Positions 35,679 through 46,853 of a stretch of DNA of 64,000 nt are shown here, in pieces. The stretch spans positions 9,082,238 through 9,146,237 of the forward strand of contig JAEMBT020000008.1 in NCBI GenBank assembly GCA_018873245.2, in the 5' to 3' direction. Position 1 is the first letter of the stretch. The number at the start of each line of letters is the position of its first letter. Below the pieces are notes generated by a model. The model was not told where the DNA came from. It was given only the letters and a program-made list of their open reading frames with translations, and ran no database searches. Origin of the DNA: Archegozetes longisetosus (lineage: Eukaryota; Arthropoda; Arachnida; Sarcoptiformes; Trhypochthoniidae). The position numbers and the translations under genes were made by a program.

Positions 35679-38268
35679 TAAATGAATCAAAGACAACTTA
35701 TTTATGAAGTCAAAAGACTAGGCCCTAATTGGTCCATAAATCCAAAGCTATTAATACAAAACACACTTATATTCAATCATTTTTAGAGTATTTACAAACA
35801 TAAAACACAGCTCTGTATTATAAATAACTTTTTAATAAGTTGTATATACAGAAAATATTATCGTTGAAACTTTCAAAACGGTATAAAAAATTTATAGAGA
35901 ACTTGTGTGGAGTACAAACTAAACCAATTTTACCAAAAAAGTAGAGGCAGAGTAATAAATACATTACTTTGAAAGGAATCCAAATCTTGGATTCAAAGAC
36001 TTGACAAAATTGACTAAAAACTAGAGTAAATGTAAACTATATTTTCAGTTATCTCTTTTCCGAATACTTTATATAACTAATTATTTAAAAAATTATTTTA
36101 AAACATTTGTTTTATTGTCAGAAAAGTGAAGCCAACGATCATAAAAAATAAAATTGAAGTGAAAGCCCAAACGAATCGAGTTTCAAATAAAATATTAGAA
36201 AAGAAATGTTATTTATTTGTTGTAATCGTGATTCATTTGTAAACCCCATCGAGCCATAAAACGAAGAGCAATAAAACAGTTATATATTTAAAAAGCAGAC
36301 TAAAAATAGTTCAAATCAAACACATTTCATATTATTTTTGTCGATCTCAAAATCAATATCACTTTTCTCTAACTCTTATTTATAATTAAATTACAAAATA
36401 TTATATAAGAGCAAATCATTATAAGTAGATTTAAAACTCAATCCCCAAAATAAACTTATTTTTATAACTTAAAGGCTTGAAAACAAGGCTTACCTCACAC
36501 TCAACGTTAATGATCAGAGACTTGAATATCAATTAAATATCAAATCAACTGAGATATTAATCAGAACAACTCTTAATTAAATATCACTTAACAAAGTCGT
36601 AGGAAAAAAGTTAGGTTTTGAAGTTTCAATATTTCAGTTCAAATTTGAAAATAAAGTGAACTAATGAACGATTTTCATAATCCGATAAATGAATTGACAA
36701 ATACGAACAAAATATATTTCAAGTTTTAGTATTAACCAAAATTGAGCACAAAATAAATTTTAACAAGAATAAGATCTGTGAACAAACATTTGTTGAATTA
36801 TAATAAGCAGAAATTGAACAGAAATTTTGATTTCAAAATATCTTATGACATGTTTTCTGGTTTATTGCAAATCGACCTTCAATTGAGAGTCAAATCGTAA
36901 ACACCATTTGTATAGTGAAGTCACTCTGACTAGTCACCTCAAACCAGTCTTTCTAATGAAATGATTTAATCTCGCGATTTAGTTATTGAAGCAGTGTCGT
37001 CATTGCAATCTATTAACAACTAGTTTCATTCAATCGTCAATTTTTGAAATATAAAACTATAATTATAAGCTATTTTAAATGACGATATTTAAGATATACC
37101 TGTTTTACTTAGGAAAAAGTAGTTAAATGTTATCGTTGGAAAGTTTAATCATATTTTAATAAAATTCAATATTAATGAAGCGGCCCATTCAAATCAATTA
37201 ATAAAAGTCAAATTTAAATTACATTTAACGACCCCTTCTATCGAACCGGTGCGAACCGGTTGAATTACACGACTGTATTTAACTGATAGGAAATTCATTA
37301 GAAATAAACCTTGACTGATTTTCAGGTCAAAGATTTATTGCATTTTCAGAGATTTTACATTCAATTTTGAATCAGTGCCAAGAAGTGTAGACTTTATCTG
37401 CACTTGTTTATGCTTTGAATAATTTGGTTGAATTTGCTTTAGGAAAAAGCTTTTCTTGTTGTTAAAACTGAAATTACAATTTTGTTAGCAATTGAGTATG
37501 AAGTGAAGAACAGATTAACTTAAAAACTTAATGCAAGCTATTAACTGAATAACGACATGGGTGTTTAATACTCAACCCTTATGTGAATCAAATGAAGTAT
37601 AACCAAATCTTTATTACCGAATATGAAAATGCATTTAAAGACTATTCTTTAACAAATAACTGTTGTGATACTTGATTCTAAATCAGAAATATTCATTTTC
37701 TCACGACCAGGATTGCAACCTTTTTTACATCAAAACTGGACAAAAAATATCAAAGGGGGAGACCAAAGGATTTACTTCAATTTGACTACATTGTATAAAT
37801 AGTACAGGGTATTAACATACGTTACATATAACTTTAACTGAGGTTTAAAATATTCACACTTACAGTTTCATTTATTTATGAAATTCATAACTTAAAAAAT
37901 AGCAGATTTATCCTTTTTGCACATAAAATACTTTTAAAATCTTCAGTTTCGACAGATTTGCAATACTGGAGAAAAATCTCAGAAACTGGAGTCTCAGCGA
38001 AAAACTGAAGAGGTTGCAGTCCTGCTCACGACAAACAAATTTATTTCATTATCTGATGGATTGGTTCGAAAAATGGTCACAATAAAATACAGAAATTCTT
38101 ATTTTTATAACTAGTGCTGAAAGAATTGCTGAAAATGATAGAAATAAGTGTCGAAAATATGAATCATTATCTAATTGTATGAGCAGTGATGTCAACGTTC
38201 GATGCTCACGCTCAGGAGAAAAGAGCACTGGTAACTTGATGTTATGAGTGGAAGGGGCGATCTGAGGT
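35679..38268. other. Intergenic stretch with nothing recognised
   Basis: AT-rich, no gene or element boundary recognised. A short dyad (CGAACCGGTGCGAACCGGTT) occurs at about 37243, without other context. Confidence 0.5.
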
Positions 38269-39011
38269 CATCAATATACCTCGCTTTGGTGGTCTCATAT
38301 TATAGCTAGATATAAATTATAAATTATCTATTGTCTAGGAAACAATGAATTCTTTGTGAACTTTTTTTTATAATTGAACCTATGGAGGAGCTGAAGTTTT
38401 CAATAACTTTTGACCCCCTGTAACGTTTAATATTACGATAAAACTAATAACATGAGGGGGAAGGGTTAAAGTTAATTTTGGGACAGTATCCTATAGGAAT
38501 TAGACCTTTAACACAGCGAACTAGCAATGAAAACTTGTCCGTGTATTCCAATAAAATTCAAAGGGCAGTAATAGTTTTTAAATATTTCTGAGGGAAATTA
38601 AATAGATATTATTTAAGAATCAAATAAAATTTTGTTAATTGAAACATAAAATGCACTTACAATAATTTTAAATAATTACTATGAAGTTCATTATAGTTAT
38701 TTTTCTAAAACAATATGAATGTGTATGATAGTTCAATAAGGTTACAAACTGTAACAAAAGAAATTAAGTCAATCTTCGATTATATAACAAAAGTCACACC
38801 TATGATTCAAATAAATTCAGAATAACAAAATGCAAAATCAATTCCAAAATCAAGAGTTAAAATTCAGTCATGCTACAGGGGATCAAAAATTTTTTGAAAA
38901 CCTCGATTGACTACATAGGCTCCATTGTAAAAAAAGTTCACTGTTTGCTAGACAAAAGATAATTTACAATTAGCTATAAAATGAGACCACCAAGGGGGGG
39001 GGGTATATTGA
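38269..39011. mobile_element. Long-arm foldback element, about 743 bp
   Basis: Arms of about 150 bp (38269-38423 and 38872-39011) are imperfect inverted copies: the left has TTGGTGGTCTCAT, TTGTCTAG and GACCCCCTGTAAC words, and the right has their complements. The outer ends read ATCAATATACC / GGTATATTGAT. A run of ten G sits in the right arm at about 38994-39003. The interior is non-coding. Confidence 0.7.
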
Positions 39012-39791
39012 TAGTCTTAGTCTTGACTGAATTAAAGTGAAAAAATCTCATTTAACAATTCTTGTTTTGTATCATCCAATTTAGTAGAGTGTTTTCAAAT
39101 CCAATTGGTCATAATTATTGTTTAATTTTAATTAAAATTAGGTTCACTATCTTTCAAAAATTTTGACATCATCTTCACGGCTATCCAATAATTAATTTTT
39201 TTAACCAATAATTGATTTAATTAATTTGATCGCCCTTCTGATGATGAAAAATTCGGAAATGGTTTAAATGTCTGTATAAATTTACTAAACATGGACTGGA
39301 ACAAAATTTGATCCAAGATGTTCAAAAAAAAAACTAGTTGACGCTACACTAGCAGACACAGAAACTTAAAAAATCATTGACAACTACTAAAGAATGCTTT
39401 ATCAATACTACGTAGTGACTATAATCATATTTGTTTTAAATTTTTCTTTTAGATATTTGACTGGCACAGCTTTGTCGAGGACAAAGTTTAGGTTATAGGT
39501 GCGCAGGTGAACCGCGGTTCGGGTAGGATCTATTTCTTAGAACCACGGGTACCCATAAAGAACCGTATATTTATAGGATTGTCTATTTATATTGAAGTTA
39601 AATTACTCTATATTGGGCCATCTTAGTGAGAAATTCACTGCGAAAAGTGTTATAAATCACTAGACTTTTAAGAGCTAGTTACAAAAGTGTTAGTGCTAAG
39701 CATGTATAAACTAACTACTAACGAGGGAAGTTCGGGACTATGTAATAACCGATTTCAAAAATATTTTTATGGCATAAATAACATATCATAT

Positions 39792-39797
39792 GACGTT
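39792..39797. repeat. Polinton target-site duplication, left copy (GACGTT)
   Basis: GACGTT directly precedes the left TIR and recurs directly after the right TIR at 59402-59407. A 6-bp duplication is the hallmark of Maverick/Polinton integration. Confidence 0.9.
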
Positions 39798-40155
39798 AGT
39801 AGTAATACAGTCCCCGTAGACATGCACCTCTGAGCACGGACCTCTAGACACGAGCTCTGAGCGCGGACTTCTAAATACGCACTTTGTACACATCTAAACT
39901 TAATACTTGAATGAACTGATATAATCAAATGCACTGTACAGACTAATAAAACAACAGATTTAAGTTATTTAAAAATCATTTTATTGAAAATTTATATTTT
40001 AAATTAACTTTTTTAAAAAATTTAAGAATTAAATTTAGGGATGAAATCATTCTAAAGATTACTTAAAGAATTGTAAAATTTTATCTGATGTTAGTGTGAC
40101 TAGAAAAAAAAACAACTTATAAGTTAAAGCAAATTTATTAAAAGACTTAAAACGG
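39798..40155. repeat. Polinton left terminal inverted repeat, 358 bp
   Basis: Nearly identical to the reverse complement of 59018-59401. The two differ by a 27-bp minirepeat unit present only at the right end, one A in an A-tract and a few substitutions. The first 100 bp contain degenerate 22-27-bp units of the TAGACATGCACCTCTGAGCA type. The broken protease frame ends just inside this TIR. Confidence 0.93.
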
Positions 40156-40581
40156 TACAAGTTTTCGTATTAATTTATCGTTTAAAGATAAATTTTTCGA
40201 GAAAATAGAAATAAAATCACAATAAGAATATCCTAAAGATCTAAGTTTAACGTAAAAAACACAATAATGTCCACAAGTAATACAAGTTGAACATTGTAAA
40301 GTAATAGGGTTATAACCCTATCCTAAAGGACACATTCTATTTAAATATTCTGATATATCACTATGAAGTGGCGGCAATCCATAAGAATCAAAATATTCTC
40401 CGCTACCATCTCTGTTCAGAATGATTGCTATCCAGTGTTCTCCTGATTTTTCAGACGTATGAGTATTGACGACCATCGATACTTGCTTGTTCTTCACATC
40501 TTCAGGAATTAAGTTTCTTGGAAAGGTTCCTAAGAACCCTTTATTTCCTTGCAGTAGCATATTGATTGTGATCGTATCCAT
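40147..40581 (-). pseudogene. Adenain-type cysteine protease (PRO), interrupted by a TAG
   Basis: The frame starts at ATG 40581, directly abutting the capsid stop, and is open for 87 codons to a TAG at 40318-40320. This part contains GEHWIAIILN (family His of the catalytic set) and EYFDSYGLPP (acidic member region). After the TAG the same frame stays open for 56 more codons and contains CGHYCVFYVK, the expected catalytic-Cys motif, before a TAA at 40147 near the TIR boundary. So the only visible lesion separates His from Cys. In the family this enzyme matures capsid proteins during virion-like assembly. Unless the stop is read through or is a sequence error, this protease is inactive. Identity is based on motif order and on its position beside the capsid gene. 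Confidence 0.85.
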
Positions 40582-41943
40582 TTAATGATAATCTACTATA
40601 GCATTCCTATCTTCTGGTATTAGCAATAGAGAGTCAAATTCTGAAAATACTAATACATTAATAGTTTCAGGCAGAGGTTTTCTGAAATGAATCTCAATCC
40701 TCATAGTTCCGTATTTAACAGGGCTAACATATCCGTTTGTTCCACACCCGTCTGACAAATCTGGCGAAAAATTGAATCCAAAGAAAGTATAGCCCTTAGC
40801 GTACATATCACGAGTAATCTTAATATGATTATCTGTCAACAATTGATTGGCAGCGCGGAAAAATTCCAAGTATTCGCGATTGTATAGTTCGTTCTGGAAA
40901 TCAGGTTGATAAGCTCTTCTTGGAAACTGATCCCCATTTTGATAGCATGCAATATAATTAACATCGTAGTGATAGAAGAAGTAGGGATTCTTCTTTAATG
41001 AACCATTAAAAGCTTCATTTGAAACGAAAGATATGAAGCATCTCCTAGGTAGTTGTCCATTTATGACATTTTCAAGACAGACATTTTGAATACCATTTGC
41101 GATTGTTGTAGTTCTTACATCTGGTCTGGTGAAAGGATAACGAGCAGGTGTCACTTCTAGTGCTTTCAAATGTGCACTAACTACTTCAGGGTTGACCTTA
41201 GCTCTAACAATATTCAGCGACATCTCAACAAACTCGACTTTAGGAATTATTTTATCATCGCTGCACATTAAATAAAACTCTACAGAATTAGGCACAAATT
41301 TGAATTTCAATTTAACTCCTCCGATAAGTGCTCTTGCTTGATAAGCTAGGTCAAAGTTAGGCTTTCCATATAGTTCAAAGAATCTGCCAATTCCAATATC
41401 CTTATCTTTAGTAGAATCAATTCCATCAGGCGTCATGTGTCTAATATATTTCGTTCGCAAAATATTCGGCTTATGAGGGGTATCCATCAATTCATCCGAA
41501 AACCAACCAGAAGCAGATAAAAAGGATTTCTTTGAATTATCACTATAGCTGAATAAATTTTCGAAATACGATTTCCAAGAATATGTTTGTAGAGAAACCG
41601 TCGTCTGTGTATCTCCTATTGCAACATCAATTTGTTGCCATAAAGAGCCCAACAAATTGTTAACTACTGACACATTATTCCAATCATTCGCAACAATTTC
41701 TGATTTATCATTTTTTGTCAACAAAACTCTTAGTTTTACATAAAGCAATGTTTCGTTCAGAATAATATATTCGTTTATTCCAGTTGGAACTATAAATTCA
41801 ATATGTCCACCAGAATTCAAAACAGAAATCGGCCTATGTTCTGATTGAATTGTTGATTCAACTGTTGTTTGCACTGGTGGAAGTCCATACAGGTCATATT
41901 CCGCTAGTGTCGTAACAGGCGAAGATTCACTTACTAATGACAT
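40582..41943 (-). CDS. Polinton major capsid protein (double jelly-roll), 453 aa
   Basis: Intact frame from ATG to TAA. The N-terminal segment (EYDLYGLPPVQTTVESTIQS, then IEFIVPTGINEYIILNETLL) and later blocks such as WFSDELMDTPHKPNILRTKY, PNFDLAYQARALIGGVKLKF and the C-terminal RIEIHFRKPLPETINVLVFS match the pattern of Polinton/adintovirus-type major capsid proteins. These are predicted to fold as double jelly rolls and form pseudo-hexameric capsomers. Length is usual for the family. It lies between the small basic protein (10 bp upstream) and the protease (stop and start adjacent), a late-gene-like cluster. A decayed copy of its 3' end lies near the right TIR. The intact frame argues for recent function or selection; virion formation by this copy is not shown. 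Confidence 0.88.
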   Translation of the reverse strand: MSLVSESSPVTTLAEYDLYGLPPVQTTVESTIQSEHRPISVLNSGGHIEFIVPTGINEYIILNETLLYVKLRVLLTKNDKSEIVANDWNNVSVVNNLLGSLWQQIDVAIGDTQTTVSLQTYSWKSYFENLFSYSDNSKKSFLSASGWFSDELMDTPHKPNILRTKYIRHMTPDGIDSTKDKDIGIGRFFELYGKPNFDLAYQARALIGGVKLKFKFVPNSVEFYLMCSDDKIIPKVEFVEMSLNIVRAKVNPEVVSAHLKALEVTPARYPFTRPDVRTTTIANGIQNVCLENVINGQLPRRCFISFVSNEAFNGSLKKNPYFFYHYDVNYIACYQNGDQFPRRAYQPDFQNELYNREYLEFFRAANQLLTDNHIKITRDMYAKGYTFFGFNFSPDLSDGCGTNGYVSPVKYGTMRIEIHFRKPLPETINVLVFSEFDSLLLIPEDRNAIVDYH

Positions 41944-41953
41944 TTTCTTTCAA

Positions 41954-42418
41954 TTAGAACAAAGAAGATTTTCTTTTGTTACTCTTTTTAGTTTTCTTTT
42001 TCTTTTGCCTCTTATTTTTCAGCACAAGACGACCTTTCCTTAATACCTTCAACTGTACAAGTGAAAGTTTTCTTTTAGTTTTTCTTTTTTTAAGTTTCGT
42101 GGATTTCCGCCTTCCAGTTCCTTTCTGCCTGAAATTTTTCAGTCTCTCCAAAGCATCTTCTGCTATATCAAGCCCAGTTGTTTTGATTCTTTTTTTCATT
42201 GAAGATTTAAGATCATCTCCTTGGAGTACGTCTGTACCAATATTTATTCCAGTATTTAAAGCCTTTTTATCCAAATATTTTAAAATAGGCATAACTGCTC
42301 CTGAAAATAATTTTCCGAAAAATCCGTGACCCTTTTGGTATCTTTGACCAACATAAGATCCTGCGATACCAGTTCCAGCCTGGTTAGCGTAATAGACGTC
42401 GAATTGATTTGAAGTCAT
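41954..42418 (-). CDS. Small basic virion-type protein with glycine-hydrophobic segment, 154 aa
   Basis: ATG at 42418, overlapping the 3' end of the minor capsid gene by 35 bp and ending 10 bp before the capsid start. Residues about 20-55 carry a Gly-rich hydrophobic segment (GHGFFGKLFSGAVMPILKYL). The C-terminal 55 residues are almost entirely Lys/Arg/Ser (for example KKRKTKRKLS). This two-part build resembles adenovirus-like core or membrane-active minor proteins recurrently found beside the Polinton capsid gene. A role in genome condensation or capsid interior is inferred from composition and position, not from a catalytic motif. A plus-strand frame across it is a shadow. Confidence 0.7.
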   Translation of the reverse strand: MTSNQFDVYYANQAGTGIAGSYVGQRYQKGHGFFGKLFSGAVMPILKYLDKKALNTGINIGTDVLQGDDLKSSMKKRIKTTGLDIAEDALERLKNFRQKGTGRRKSTKLKKRKTKRKLSLVQLKVLRKGRLVLKNKRQKKKKTKKSNKRKSSLF

Positions 42419-43421
42419 CAATAGGTTTTTTACGAAAATGTAATGTTATTGTTGATCTTCCAAAATCGAATGGAATTATTTCTCCCGCATCATCCTTTAT
42501 AATGATTTCAATTGTCTCAAATTCATGAGTAACAAGTGAATAGTAGAAAGGCTCAGGATATCTAATGACGCATTGATCTCCAAATTTTGCCTCTTTTGGT
42601 ATTTCTACTTTTCTGAGTAGTTTAGCATAGGTGTCACCCACCAGTACAGGCTCTATTATATTGCAATACACTAAAAGATGTAATTCAGACACATTAAATT
42701 GAACAGGGTACGGAGCTTCAATTTCTACGAGCAGTTTCTCACGACTCTTATTTGACGACTTATCGTTTTTGTCAGCATTAAATCGGAAACCTAACATTAA
42801 TTCCAACTCTTCTGACATCGTAGGATAATAAATTGCATCAGAGTCCTTCGATATTCCATATTTCGTAAAAATTCGGTTAGTTATTGAATCATACCTTAAA
42901 GATGGAGGTATATCAATCTTATCGCTATGATGATCAGTTTCGAAACCTTCGTATATTTTATTAATTTCGCTTATTAAACTCTCAATTGTTGGATAATATC
43001 CAGCTCTTAAAATTGATTTATTACTATAAGTCAAATCATTCGCGGAGGATAAAATTCCTAATCTTTGATCTTTTCTGATATTAAACCATGACTTTGTATA
43101 AGTGATCTCACTTAAACCAACTTCATATTCTTCGTTCAATCTTATCCTTTCTTTTAGTTTTGTAACAAAATTAGCCACGGTATTATTTCGATGACTCTCA
43201 TGACTTGTTACATTGCTGAATAAATGAATGTAGAATGAGTCTTTATTTTCAATTTCCATTTCTGTAAAGTTGTAATCTCCAACACCACACCAACTAATAT
43301 TTTGTCGATCTAGACTTTTCGAATCATAAGCAGATTTTAAATAGTAAATCAAACTTCCCAAAACAAAAGTAATAGCTAAGCATTCAAGTATTATGAGAAC
43401 AACTTCTCCTATTGGCTTCAT
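42384..43421 (-). CDS. Polinton minor capsid (penton-type) protein, 345 aa
   Basis: Intact frame. An N-terminal hydrophobic stretch (residues about 6-28, VVLIILECLAITFVLGSLIY) could be a membrane segment. It is followed by the family signature around FYIHLFSNVTSHESHRNNTV and LNEEYEVGLSEITYTKSWFN, typical of Polinton minor capsid proteins predicted to be single jelly-roll pentons. The start overlaps the stop of the upstream membrane-protein ORF (ATGA), and the 3' end overlaps the basic-protein ORF by 35 bp, so translation within the cluster is tightly packed. The hydrophobic N-terminus is a slight oddity for a structural vertex protein; it might be a membrane anchor or part of a fused frame. 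No lesions were found. Confidence 0.8.
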   Translation of the reverse strand: MKPIGEVVLIILECLAITFVLGSLIYYLKSAYDSKSLDRQNISWCGVGDYNFTEMEIENKDSFYIHLFSNVTSHESHRNNTVANFVTKLKERIRLNEEYEVGLSEITYTKSWFNIRKDQRLGILSSANDLTYSNKSILRAGYYPTIESLISEINKIYEGFETDHHSDKIDIPPSLRYDSITNRIFTKYGISKDSDAIYYPTMSEELELMLGFRFNADKNDKSSNKSREKLLVEIEAPYPVQFNVSELHLLVYCNIIEPVLVGDTYAKLLRKVEIPKEAKFGDQCVIRYPEPFYYSLVTHEFETIEIIIKDDAGEIIPFDFGRSTITLHFRKKPIDDFKSIRRLLR

Positions 43422-43756
43422 GATGGCAAATGATTATCCTGACTAAACGATTTACTTGTTTTAATCTTTGGATTGGGCAACATATACCCTAAGCAGCTAG
43501 TAAGCAGAGCTGTCCACAAACTTTCGTCACCATTCTTGGAAGTTAAATTATACAAAGCAGTGACCATAACTACAAAAATAGCTATAATTTGTGCCATATA
43601 AATTATTTCGTTTGCTGTCGGAGTTGAACAATCAGAAAACCAGCCAATCTTTTGAGAATTAATTTCTTTCAATTTGAGACCTTCTTGATTGTTGAAAAGA
43701 GGATTCTCAACTATTTCCGCTTTCGCATGTTTATCAAATCTTGTGCTTGAATCCAT
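43418..43756 (-). CDS. Small membrane protein of Polinton type, 112 aa
   Basis: ATG at 43756 lies inside the 3' end of the integrase frame (46-bp overlap), and the stop overlaps the minor-capsid start. The central third has two hydrophobic stretches (IIYMAQIIAIFVVMVTALYN and LWTALLTSCLGYML), the second ending in PNPKIK, a combination recurring in Polinton/adintovirus small ORFs. It probably sits in a membrane or on the capsid interior. The function is unknown in the family as far as I can judge. Confidence 0.6.
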   Translation of the reverse strand: MDSSTRFDKHAKAEIVENPLFNNQEGLKLKEINSQKIGWFSDCSTPTANEIIYMAQIIAIFVVMVTALYNLTSKNGDESLWTALLTSCLGYMLPNPKIKTSKSFSQDNHLPS

Positions 43757-44826
43757 GAATTAGCAGAAGATGGGTATCCGATCCACTTAACAAAAAACTC
43801 AACTTTATTTCCAATTTTACGCTTCTTCAATATTTTTTCAATCCTATATTCAGTTTTAGAGCTGACTTTTTGAAGTTCTTGCGGATAAAACCTTCTCGAT
43901 AAGTTATTTTTAAAATAGTCTTTGATGATGTATTGACTACTTTGTGGCCTATCCAATACTTTTTCTACAGTATATGTTTCATCAGACCATTTAGGATAAT
44001 AACTTTTATCTAAAGCAGATAAGTCGTATGTCTTTCTCACAGTTGAGCCAATTGGCAAATGATGAGAAACTTTTCTTTTATTGAAAAATATATTTCTCAA
44101 TTTTGTATCACCATAAAGATTATCATATGCAATCTTTTCGTTTGATTCATTAACTTGATTTGGACTCATTTTTATAGATCGATGCCATCGTTCATTATAA
44201 GAATTCACCAGACTTTGTAAAACATCAATATATTTACGCGTACCATTAGCAGTGAAATAGCGAAACATTTTTTCTTTGAGTGTTCTATTCACACGTTCGA
44301 CAATACTACATTTTATTTTTACATCTTTAGAAGTAAAGAATCTAATTTTATGTTCAGCACATAATTTTCTGAATTGAGAATTATCAAATTCTGAGCCTCT
44401 ATCAGTATGAATTTTCAAAGGTTTTCGATCCATGAATATTTTCTTGAATGCCGAAACTATATCTGTTGCAGATTTTGACTTGAGAGCAACTGCCCAGAGA
44501 TATTTACTTAAGGTATCTATTACTGTCAAGATATATTTGAATCCATTATTTTGTCTTGAAAATTCTTGCATATCGACGAGATCTGCCTGCCATTGTTCGT
44601 CAATGTGACTCACATATACTTCATTTCTAATAAAATTTTTTCTCAAGTTTCTGTGTTAAGTGTATGGCATTTGCTCTGATAACCATTCTATAACTTTTCG
44701 TCGTGTAATTCCGGGAAATTTCTTTCTAGAAGATTTCAATAGAGATTCTATGCTCCCAAAAGAAGATGGATGATTTGGATCATAATAAACTGTTTTAAAA
44801 TAATCATCTATTGTTTGATCGTCCAT
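43711..44826 (-). pseudogene. Retroviral-type integrase with chromodomain (INT), interrupted by a TAA
   Basis: The apparent start is ATG 44826. The first 56 codons contain a Polinton N-terminal signature (VYYDPNHPSSFGSIESLLK), then a TAA at 44656-44658, after which the same frame continues to 43711. The C-terminal portion has the rve core with Asp in QADLVDMQEF, Asp in IHTDRGSEFD and Glu in IVERVNRTLK (a DDE set with the expected spacing), and a chromodomain at the end (YRIEKILKKRKIGNKVEFFV, then KWIGY). In Polintons this enzyme inserts the element with a 6-bp duplication, as seen here at 39792/59402. An ATG after the stop is not in a good position, so the present gene probably lacks its N-terminal zinc-binding part. 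Alternatives are readthrough or a base error. Confidence 0.88.
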
Positions 44827-44846
44827 TTCAGACGCTGATTGAAATT

Positions 44847-45527
44847 TTAGTTATTTATTGATGTCCCAGTATCTTTATCTTGATTATCTGCTAGTACTTC
44901 CCAGATAGGTTTTCTTTTTAATTTTGGTTCTAAACTGTTGTGTACTTCTTCTTCTTCTTGTATATCAGTATTCTGACTATCTTGAATATCTTGATGCGAT
45001 CGTTTTCTTCCTTTCGTCATTATCATCATTGGTGTAGTCATTTTCACATTCTTTTCAGGCTTTTTCGTTACATTTGTCGGTTCATCAATCATTAACGATT
45101 CGTTATTGTTATTTGAATATAAATTTATCAGTTTATGCTTTATATTTTCATTTATTATAAGATCAGGCTCAACATTTGCTTCATGAAGAAGTTTTAAAAA
45201 TTCATTTTGAGCTAGTAAAAGCTTTCCATGCGTCATCGCATGATTGATCAGTGAAATTATATCACTATCCGGTACAAAGTTACCTTTAGTGTCTCTTACA
45301 CGGTCAATAATATCATAAGCACCGATTTTAGCCAATTTTAGCATTATTTTCATAATTTTATTCAATTTTTCTATGAAAGGATGACTTTAAACATTTTTAT
45401 GTTTAGAATAATTGGGCGGTTTTGTTGAATTATCTATTACTTTCATCTTTTTATTATGATCCGTATTAAATTCATTATTTTCCATATCAGCTGGTATAGC
45501 AACCATTTTTTGAAATCCGGAACTCAT
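44847..45527 (-). pseudogene. Hydrophilic Polinton ORF split by a TAA; function unknown
   Basis: A 46-codon ORF (45527-45387, starting MSSGFQKMVAIPADMENNEF) ends in TAA at 45387-45389. The same frame is open immediately after it and runs to 44847 (in-frame ATG at 45353), giving a second part with LAKIGAYDIIDRVRDTKGN, LINHAMTHGKLLLAQNEFLK and a charged C-terminus ending in WEVLADNQDKD. Same frame, adjacency and lack of any intergenic spacing suggest one gene of about 227 codons with one nonsense change. The KMV-x-IP start is reminiscent of a small Polinton/adintovirus protein family, but I could not name it. If it is really two genes, both are simply unknown ORFs. Confidence 0.55.
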
Positions 45528-45534
45528 TTTCACT

Positions 45535-46071
45535 TCATTTGATTAGTTTTTTAACAATAGCACCCGATAATTGTCCTAAGACAGCTGCTGCAGCCGGTAT
45601 AAGAATTGGTAAAAATCCTCCAGTTTGTTCAACTAGTCGTCTTCTTTTCAGTCGACACTTTCTCGTTTTAGGACAATCTAATGCTTTCAGCACACTCTTA
45701 TACTTTCGAAGTTTTTTCAGCTGTGAAGGCTTAACAGGAATGTTACCTTTTAAAAGATTATGGGATAATTCTGATAATGCATCGAATAGGTTTTTATCGT
45801 CGCTGAATTCTCTAAGTAGAGCTTCTCTTATTTTTGGGCTTTTTCGTGAAACATTCCTCAAAAAATTCATTGAGTTTCTGAGTGAGTTAGACATCGTATT
45901 ATGTTCTTTCCAAAATAATCGTTCGTCATCAGTTGGATTCTTTTGATTATCTGTAGTTATTATTCCGAATTCTTCTTCAAACTTATCAATTGCATTATTG
46001 TTGCGTGATCTTTTCACTTTACTCTCACTTTCAAACAATTGTTTCTTTGACTTTCTCGACTTTCTGACCAT
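45535..46071 (-). CDS. Polinton virion-type protein, basic with hydrophobic C-terminus, 178 aa
   Basis: Intact frame five bases downstream of the ATPase stop. A basic N-terminus (RKSRKSKK) and an acidic middle lead to the block LSHNLLKGNIPVKPSQLKKL and the basic KCRLKRRRLVEQ. It ends in a Gly/Ala-rich hydrophobic tail (GGFLPILIPAAAAVLGQLSG). The sequence 'LLKGN-P-P-Q--KLR' followed by 'KR-LV-Q-GGFLP' recurs in Maverick/adintovirus genomes next to the packaging ATPase. The role is unassigned; capsid-interior or membrane-active functions are plausible from composition. A plus-strand ORF across it is a shadow. Confidence 0.6.
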   Translation of the reverse strand: MVRKSRKSKKQLFESESKVKRSRNNNAIDKFEEEFGIITTDNQKNPTDDERLFWKEHNTMSNSLRNSMNFLRNVSRKSPKIREALLREFSDDKNLFDALSELSHNLLKGNIPVKPSQLKKLRKYKSVLKALDCPKTRKCRLKRRRLVEQTGGFLPILIPAAAAVLGQLSGAIVKKLIK

Positions 46072-46076
46072 GATTT

Positions 46077-46805
46077 TCAGTCTCTTAAAATATAAATATA
46101 TGGAGCAAATTCTGTTTTAGCTCTCAAAGAAGGAGGAAGTTCTTCTGAAGTCATTCTCGATTTGACTCTTAATTTAAATGGAGTATCAGGTTTCAAATCA
46201 ATTAGTAGGTACCCATACGGGTTTTTAGTTGAATCTTCATATGCTTGCATGAAACTTTTCAATTTATTCTTGAAAAGTTGTTTGCCCAAGTATTCAATTT
46301 GATTTTGATCTCGAAAATTATTCATTAGGATTATATATTGACAATTCAATGTAATTGTTCTCATATATTTCGACTGATAAAAAAAATTTTGAACTATAAA
46401 GAGCACACTTATATTTAAATGATGGCTGCCTCTAGTGAATAGTTGACTCATTTTCTCGTTTTTTCCTAGTTCCAGCATCATATCATCAATAACTATCAAA
46501 CTTGTTTTGAAATTTTTCAATTCATTCTCATCAGGTAAATAATCTAGATAAGTTATATTAGTATTTTCAACTTTGTTGTTATAAAGTTCTTGAAACTGTC
46601 CGTAAATCCACAATATTTCGAGATTCTTAGTTTTAGGTACTTCTGGCGGCATGAAAATAGTATATTTCCAATTCTTCAATATTCTCCTAACAAGTATTGT
46701 TTTGCCACTACTCGTAGGACCGGCAACAATACAAGTAAACGGATGCCTCAACATTAGATAATGAGACTCAATATCACTAGAAATATTCATACTTTGACTA
46801 ATCAT
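46077..46805 (-). CDS. FtsK/HerA-type genome-packaging ATPase, 242 aa
   Basis: Intact frame starting MISQSMNISSDIESHYLMLR. Walker A is GPTSSGKT (residues about 29-36), followed by a hydrophobic strand. Walker B is TSLIVIDDMMLELG (about 106-119), and a downstream region with FIVQNFFYQSKYMRTITLNC precedes a likely sensor segment. This is the small Polinton/adenovirus-like packaging ATPase of the A32-type family, which pumps element DNA into preformed capsids. It lies 48 bp downstream of the IAP gene and 5 bp upstream of the next ORF, so it belongs to the compact structural cluster. No disabling change was seen. Confidence 0.88.
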   Translation of the reverse strand: MISQSMNISSDIESHYLMLRHPFTCIVAGPTSSGKTILVRRILKNWKYTIFMPPEVPKTKNLEILWIYGQFQELYNNKVENTNITYLDYLPDENELKNFKTSLIVIDDMMLELGKNEKMSQLFTRGSHHLNISVLFIVQNFFYQSKYMRTITLNCQYIILMNNFRDQNQIEYLGKQLFKNKLKSFMQAYEDSTKNPYGYLLIDLKPDTPFKLRVKSRMTSEELPPSLRAKTEFAPYIYILRD

Positions 46806-46853
46806 TTCTCTTAATAAAATGAAAAATTTTACAGGAACAAAAATGTTTTTATT